NCBI GenBank assembly: GCA_030619865.1
Contig: JAUXAP010000009.1
Span: 1-35,574 of the forward strand
Length of the DNA: 35,574 nucleotides
Origin: Dehalococcoidia bacterium
GTDB lineage: Bacteria; Chloroflexota; Dehalococcoidia; Dehalococcoidales; JAUXAP01
Reading direction: 5' to 3'
Below the pieces are notes generated by a model that was not told the origin of the DNA, searched no databases, and saw only the letters and a list, made by a program, of their open reading frames with translations. A program made the position numbers and the translations under genes. How positions within the stretch are numbered: position 1 is the first letter of the stretch; each line of letters opens with the position of its first letter. Positions 32,297 to 35,574 of the stretch are shown here, piece by piece.

Positions 32297-33250
32297 TTGA
32301 ATCCATGGGAGTTAATCGTTCAGCAGCCGATAATAAATAGCCTTATTATGCTGTCGCATTATTTATTTGATAACTTTGGGCTGGCTATTATTGTGCTGAC
32401 CATTGTTGTTAATATTTTGATGCTGAAGCTTACCTTAAAGCAGGTTCGGGCTTCTAAAGCAATGCAAGAGCTACAACCCAAACTTGCTGAGATGCAGAAG
32501 AAATATGCCAAGGATAAGCAAAAACTGGCTAAAGAGCGAATGCAGCTATATAAGGAATCTGGCGTAAACCCTATCGGCTGCCTGGTGCCTATGTTAATCC
32601 AGATGCCTATCTGGATAGCTCTTTACCAGTCAGTTATGCTGGTTCTGGCGGTAGCTCCTGAGGGTTTACTAAACTTGTCCAGGTATCTTTACTCCTGGCC
32701 AGTAGTGTTTTCTATACTACCTTTAAATAGTGAGTTCCTGTGGTTGAATCTAGCTACCCCTGACATATTTTTAGCCATTCTGGTTGGAAGCACAATGTGG
32801 GTGCAGCAGAAGATGGCAACGCCTGTCTCTGCTGACCCCAAGCAGCAAGCGCAGAGCCAGATGATGCAGTGGATGATGCCGCTGATGTTTGCCTTTCTTG
32901 CTACGTCATTTCCCAGTGGTCTGTCTCTCTATTGGGTGACTTCAAGCATTGTCAGAATTGTCATTCAGTATTATGTTACCGGGTGGGGCGGTTTAGTTTC
33001 ATCAAAGGGCAGGAGGCCAATTACTAGGGATGAAAAGTATAAGAGGCGTATCACTTCACAAGAGGAGCCTCTAGAAGATGATGATACTGGTGCCGATATT
33101 ACGGTGTCGGATTCTAGTCAGGAAGAAGGATTAGACTATGGAAAGTCTGGAGATAAGCGCCAAGACCGTGGAGGAGGCTACCCAACGAGCCTTAGAGCAA
33201 CTAGGCGTCGCTCGGGAAGAGGTAAGAGTCACCGTTCTAAACGAAGGTAA
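32297..33250 (+). CDS. yidC: Membrane protein insertase YidC/OxaA
   Basis: A 317-aa insertase of the short, Gram-positive-like form without the large P1 periplasmic domain. Membrane spans lie around residues 26-48, 95-118, 147-170 and 190-225, with an amphipathic charged hairpin (KQVRASKAMQELQPKLAEMQ, about 48-88) after the first. NPIGCLVPMLIQMPIWIALYQ is the core signature. The start is TTG, 9 nt after GGGAGGT. The tail is acidic, then Arg-rich (RATRRRSGRGKSHRSKRR), and the final 113 bp overlap jag in another frame. A ribosome-binding role for the basic tail is plausible. Confidence 0.95.
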   Translation: MNPWELIVQQPIINSLIMLSHYLFDNFGLAIIVLTIVVNILMLKLTLKQVRASKAMQELQPKLAEMQKKYAKDKQKLAKERMQLYKESGVNPIGCLVPMLIQMPIWIALYQSVMLVLAVAPEGLLNLSRYLYSWPVVFSILPLNSEFLWLNLATPDIFLAILVGSTMWVQQKMATPVSADPKQQAQSQMMQWMMPLMFAFLATSFPSGLSLYWVTSSIVRIVIQYYVTGWGGLVSSKGRRPITRDEKYKRRITSQEEPLEDDDTGADITVSDSSQEEGLDYGKSGDKRQDRGGGYPTSLRATRRRSGRGKSHRSKRR

Positions 33251-33815
33251 GTCAGGTATCCTGGGTTTGGGTGCTGAAGAGGCGATGGTTAGAGTAGAGC
33301 CATTGGTGTCTATGTCTAAAAAAGAGAGTGATATAGCTGAGGTAGCGAAGAGTGTCTTAGAGACACTACTTAATATGATGGGGATGGCTGGTTCCACTGT
33401 GTCTCATATCGAGTCTTTTATTGAAGGAGGGGAAGGAGCAGCCGCTCCTGTTACCCTTAATGTAGAGGGTGATGACTTAGGTATCTTGATTGGACGGCGT
33501 GGGCAGACCCTTTCTAGTTTGCAGTATATTGTTAGGCTTATTGTAGGTTATCAGGCCGAGGCTTGGCTGCCTATAATTATTGACGTGAAAGGGTATAAAC
33601 AACGTCGTTATGAAGCACTGCGAGCTTTAGCTGGGCGTATGGCGGAGCAGGTAAAGGTTAGGGGGGCGCCATTTACACTAGAGCCGATGTCGGCGTTTGA
33701 GAGGCGTATTATCCACCTTACTTTAGCTGAACACCCTGATGTTACCACTCAAAGCACTGGTGAGGGTGAGGCTCGTAAGGTAGTTATTCTGCCTAAGGAG
33801 CAGGCGGAAGCTTGA
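33138..33815 (+). CDS. jag: RNA-binding protein Jag/KhpB
   Basis: A 225-aa RNA-binding protein with three parts: a Jag_N domain (MESLEISAKTVEEATQRAL... KSGILGLG, 1-52), a KH domain (LGILIGRRGQTLSSLQYIVRLIV, about 112-134) and an R3H domain (EPMSAFERRIIHLTLAEHPDV, about 181-201). In Firmicutes it acts with KhpA in cell-wall and division control. The start is secure, because Jag_N begins at this ATG with AAGGA 7 nt upstream, even though it lies 113 bp inside yidC. It ends about 40 nt before the ileS T-box leader. Confidence 0.94.
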   Translation: MESLEISAKTVEEATQRALEQLGVAREEVRVTVLNEGKSGILGLGAEEAMVRVEPLVSMSKKESDIAEVAKSVLETLLNMMGMAGSTVSHIESFIEGGEGAAAPVTLNVEGDDLGILIGRRGQTLSSLQYIVRLIVGYQAEAWLPIIIDVKGYKQRRYEALRALAGRMAEQVKVRGAPFTLEPMSAFERRIIHLTLAEHPDVTTQSTGEGEARKVVILPKEQAEA

Positions 33816-33827
33816 TAAAGAGCTCCA

Positions 33828-33856
33828 TTGATTTATTTGTTGGGGTGTGCTAATCT
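33828..33856 (+). promoter_or_regulatory. Weak candidate promoter for the T-box/ileS transcript
   Basis: TTGATT (33828-33833), a 17-bp spacer and TAATCT (33851-33856). The match to consensus is modest, but the position just ahead of the T-box is right. Confidence 0.35.
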
Positions 33857-33862
33857 TTAGCT

Positions 33863-34142
33863 TGTAAAGGCGATGACGGAGACGAGTAGGGGAGAAACGG
33901 ACGCTTAGCGAATCTGGTAGAGTGGGAGCAGATGTGTTCGTTCCCTGAAAATCCCTCCTGAGCTGCCAACCGAACGGCGGTATGGCAAAGTTAGCTCGTC
34001 TAGTAGGCTTGGTCGGTGGCGTCAACCGTTATCATAGACGGGGGCATATATTGTGCCTTTAAAGAGTGTTCCTGCCTTAGGTGGGAGAAATAGGGTGGTA
34101 CCGCGGGTATGTTAAATCCCGTCCCTAAGGGGCGGGATTTTT
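33863..34142 (+). promoter_or_regulatory. T-box leader (tRNA-Ile-sensing) controlling ileS
   Basis: The leader shows conserved stem I sequences GCGATGACGG and GACGAGTAG, then CTGAAAATCCCTCCTGAGCTG, in which ATC (33951-33953) is the specifier codon for isoleucine. The T-box AGGGTGGTACCGCGG is at 34092-34106, with the UGGN bulge that reads the uncharged tRNA acceptor end. AGGG and CGGG of this block can pair with CCCG-t-CCCT at 34118-34126 to form the antiterminator. Specifier and downstream gene agree, so uncharged tRNA-Ile should allow read-through into ileS. Confidence 0.93.
34114..34142 (+). terminator. Intrinsic terminator of the ileS T-box
   Basis: AAATCCCGTCCC pairs with GGGGCGGGATTT (12 bp including one U-G) around a TAA loop and runs into TTTTT. 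It is mutually exclusive with the antiterminator. Confidence 0.9.
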
Positions 34143-34161
34143 ATATAGAAAGGGCTTTGTT

Positions 34162-35574
34162 ATGTTTCGTTCGGTGAGTAGTAAGGTGAATTTTCCTCAG
34201 GTTGAGGAGAACATACTTAGCTTGTGGAGAAAAAATAGAGTTTTTGAGCGGAGTGTAGAGAACCGCCGTGGCGCTCCTCGCTTTATGTTATATGAGGGAC
34301 CACCTACTGCTAATGGTAGCCCGGGTATACATCATGTGTTGTCTCGTGTGTTTAAGGATGTTATACCACGCTATAAGGCAATGAAGGGCTATTATACTCC
34401 GCGCATTGCCGGTTGGGATACCCACGGATTGCCCGTAGAGCTAGAGGTGGAAAAGGAACTTGGCTTTTCAAGCAAGGCACAGATTGAAGAGTACGGTGTT
34501 GACCGATTCAATGCCCGCTGTAAGAAGAGTGTCTTTAGCTACCTTAAGGAATGGGAGGCAATGACTGAGCGTATTGCCTTCTGGGTTGACTTAAAACATC
34601 CGTACATCACTATGGACAACAAATATATTGAGACTGTCTGGTGGGCAATAAAGCAGATGTGGGATAAGGGGCTGGTATATCAGGGCTACAAGGTTACCCC
34701 TCATTGCCCTCGCTGTGGCACCTCCCTCAGCTCCCACGAGGTTGCTCTTGGCTATCAGGATGATGTTGAAGACCCATCAGTTTATATAAAGTTTAAGGTT
34801 GTCCCATCATCGCTAGTAGGCTCTGAGGTGCGTGAGCGACTGTTTAGGCTTTTGGGGGATAAGCCTGCCTATTCCCTGGCTTGGACAACGACTCCGTGGA
34901 CTTTGCCAGGCAACACTGCCCTAGCAGTGGCCTCTGATGCTGAGTATGCGGTAGTTGAAACAGACAACGAGTATCTAATTTTGGCTTCAGCCTTGCTTGA
35001 GCAGGCAAGGCTAGGTGGTTACGAAGTGATGGAGAGGGTTAAGGGAAGGGACTTAATAGGGACGCAGTATGAACCGTTATTTAATCCACATAAGTATGGG
35101 GTGGAAGTCAGGTGTCCTATAGTGGTTGAAGACGCGAGCGGACAACTACATTGGGAACGTCCAGGTCTAGCACCACTGAGGGTCGAGCACGTAAGCGGAC
35201 CCTTGAAGTACCCAGTGATCGCGGCTGATTTTGTATCTATGGGAGAAGGGACAGGAATTGTTCATGTTGCCCCTGCCTTTGGTGAGGTCGACTTTAATGC
35301 TCAATTTGATAATCCTCTGTGCTTTGTCCAACCTGTAAATTTGCAGGGTATTATTACCGGCAAATATCCTTTCTCGGGTAAATTCGTCAAAGATGCCGAC
35401 CCTCTTATTCTTGATGACCTGAAGTCAAGGGGGTTGCTCTATCGCAGTGAGAGGATTCGCCACACCTATCCCTTCTGCTGGCGGTGCGAGACGCCTCTTC
35501 TCTACTATGCTAAGGAAACCTGGTATATCAAGACGACAGCAGTTAAAGAAGGTCTTATTGCCGGAAATAATGAG
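34162..35574 (+). CDS. ileS: Isoleucine-tRNA ligase, 3'-truncated by window edge
   Basis: The first 471 codons are open to the last base. The class I signature appears as GPPTANGSPGIHHVL (about 46-60), with GIHH in place of HIGH; YYTPRIAGWDTHGLPVE, TPHCPRCGTSLSSHE and the editing-domain segment AWTTTPWTLPGNTAL identify an isoleucyl enzyme. The GIHH form and the domain style resemble the 'type 2' IleRS group, which includes enzymes with low sensitivity to mupirocin; that class call is inference. The KMSKS loop lies beyond the window. AGAAAGGG is 8 nt before the ATG. Expression is governed by the T-box. Confidence 0.96.
   Translation, partial: MFRSVSSKVNFPQVEENILSLWRKNRVFERSVENRRGAPRFMLYEGPPTANGSPGIHHVLSRVFKDVIPRYKAMKGYYTPRIAGWDTHGLPVELEVEKELGFSSKAQIEEYGVDRFNARCKKSVFSYLKEWEAMTERIAFWVDLKHPYITMDNKYIETVWWAIKQMWDKGLVYQGYKVTPHCPRCGTSLSSHEVALGYQDDVEDPSVYIKFKVVPSSLVGSEVRERLFRLLGDKPAYSLAWTTTPWTLPGNTALAVASDAEYAVVETDNEYLILASALLEQARLGGYEVMERVKGRDLIGTQYEPLFNPHKYGVEVRCPIVVEDASGQLHWERPGLAPLRVEHVSGPLKYPVIAADFVSMGEGTGIVHVAPAFGEVDFNAQFDNPLCFVQPVNLQGIITGKYPFSGKFVKDADPLILDDLKSRGLLYRSERIRHTYPFCWRCETPLLYYAKETWYIKTTAVKEGLIAGNNE

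Overview
The window looks like chromosomal core DNA from an anaerobic, monoderm-type Chloroflexota bacterium, most likely an uncultured Dehalococcoidia. This is inference from gene content, not a database match. The clues are a short YidC without a periplasmic domain, an rpmH-rnpA-yidD-propeller-yidC-jag string, a T-box-controlled IleRS of the 'GIHH' type, a corrinoid methyltransferase pair, a QueG/RdhA-like Fe-S protein, CxxC-x17-CxxC and DUF5679 zinc ribbons, and frequent TTG/GTG starts. No phage, transposase or CRISPR array is visible.

Layout. 1-1.3 kb: end of rbfA, then truB. 1.4-5.1 kb: a tiny zinc ribbon, a 475-nt hairpin-rich intergenic stretch that looks like a regulatory RNA, then ino1, a PimA-like mannosyltransferase and a CDP-alcohol phosphatidyltransferase. 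Those three genes could form a phosphatidylinositol/PI-mannoside pathway. 5.1-8.0 kb: purA and an FrdA/SdhA/NadB-family flavoprotein. 8.1-13.3 kb (minus): rpsO-pnp-dapB-asd-dapA behind a clear sigma70-type promoter, joining RNA turnover to the diaminopimelate/lysine branch. 13.6-17.5 kb (plus): zinc ribbon, DUF503, an MrfA/YprA-type helicase and lgt. 17.4-21.0 kb (minus): a nitroreductase, fabF and recJ. 21.1-22.4 kb (plus): mtaB, diverging from the nitroreductase across a symmetric promoter pair that shares one -10 palindrome.

22.4-25.8 kb is the least ordinary part. Single small genes (DUF502 membrane protein, a membrane protein with a possible TAXI-like domain, a stand-alone AsnC ligand domain, a QueG-like Fe-S protein, a GNAT) lie between degenerate copies of the 3' end of mtaB (three copies, plus strand) and of the GNAT gene (two clear copies and a 15-bp core, minus strand). 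This suggests serial insertion or duplication at gene 3' ends.

25.9-28.5 kb: a solo Smr domain, tRNA-His and tRNA-Arg(UCG), then a UROD-type methyltransferase and its corrinoid protein, a one-carbon transfer pair with unknown substrate. 28.5-30.1 kb (minus): an ATP-type PEP carboxykinase. 30.2-33.8 kb: rpmH, rnpA, yidD, a PQQ-type beta-propeller probable lipoprotein, yidC and jag, a ribosome/membrane-insertion cluster in which yidC and jag overlap by 113 bp. 33.8 kb to the end: a T-box leader with an ATC (Ile) specifier and the 5' part of ileS.

The best candidates for something new are the structured ino1 leader (1551-2025), the repeated gene tails at 22.4-25.3 kb, and the palindromic divergent promoter at 21088-21139.
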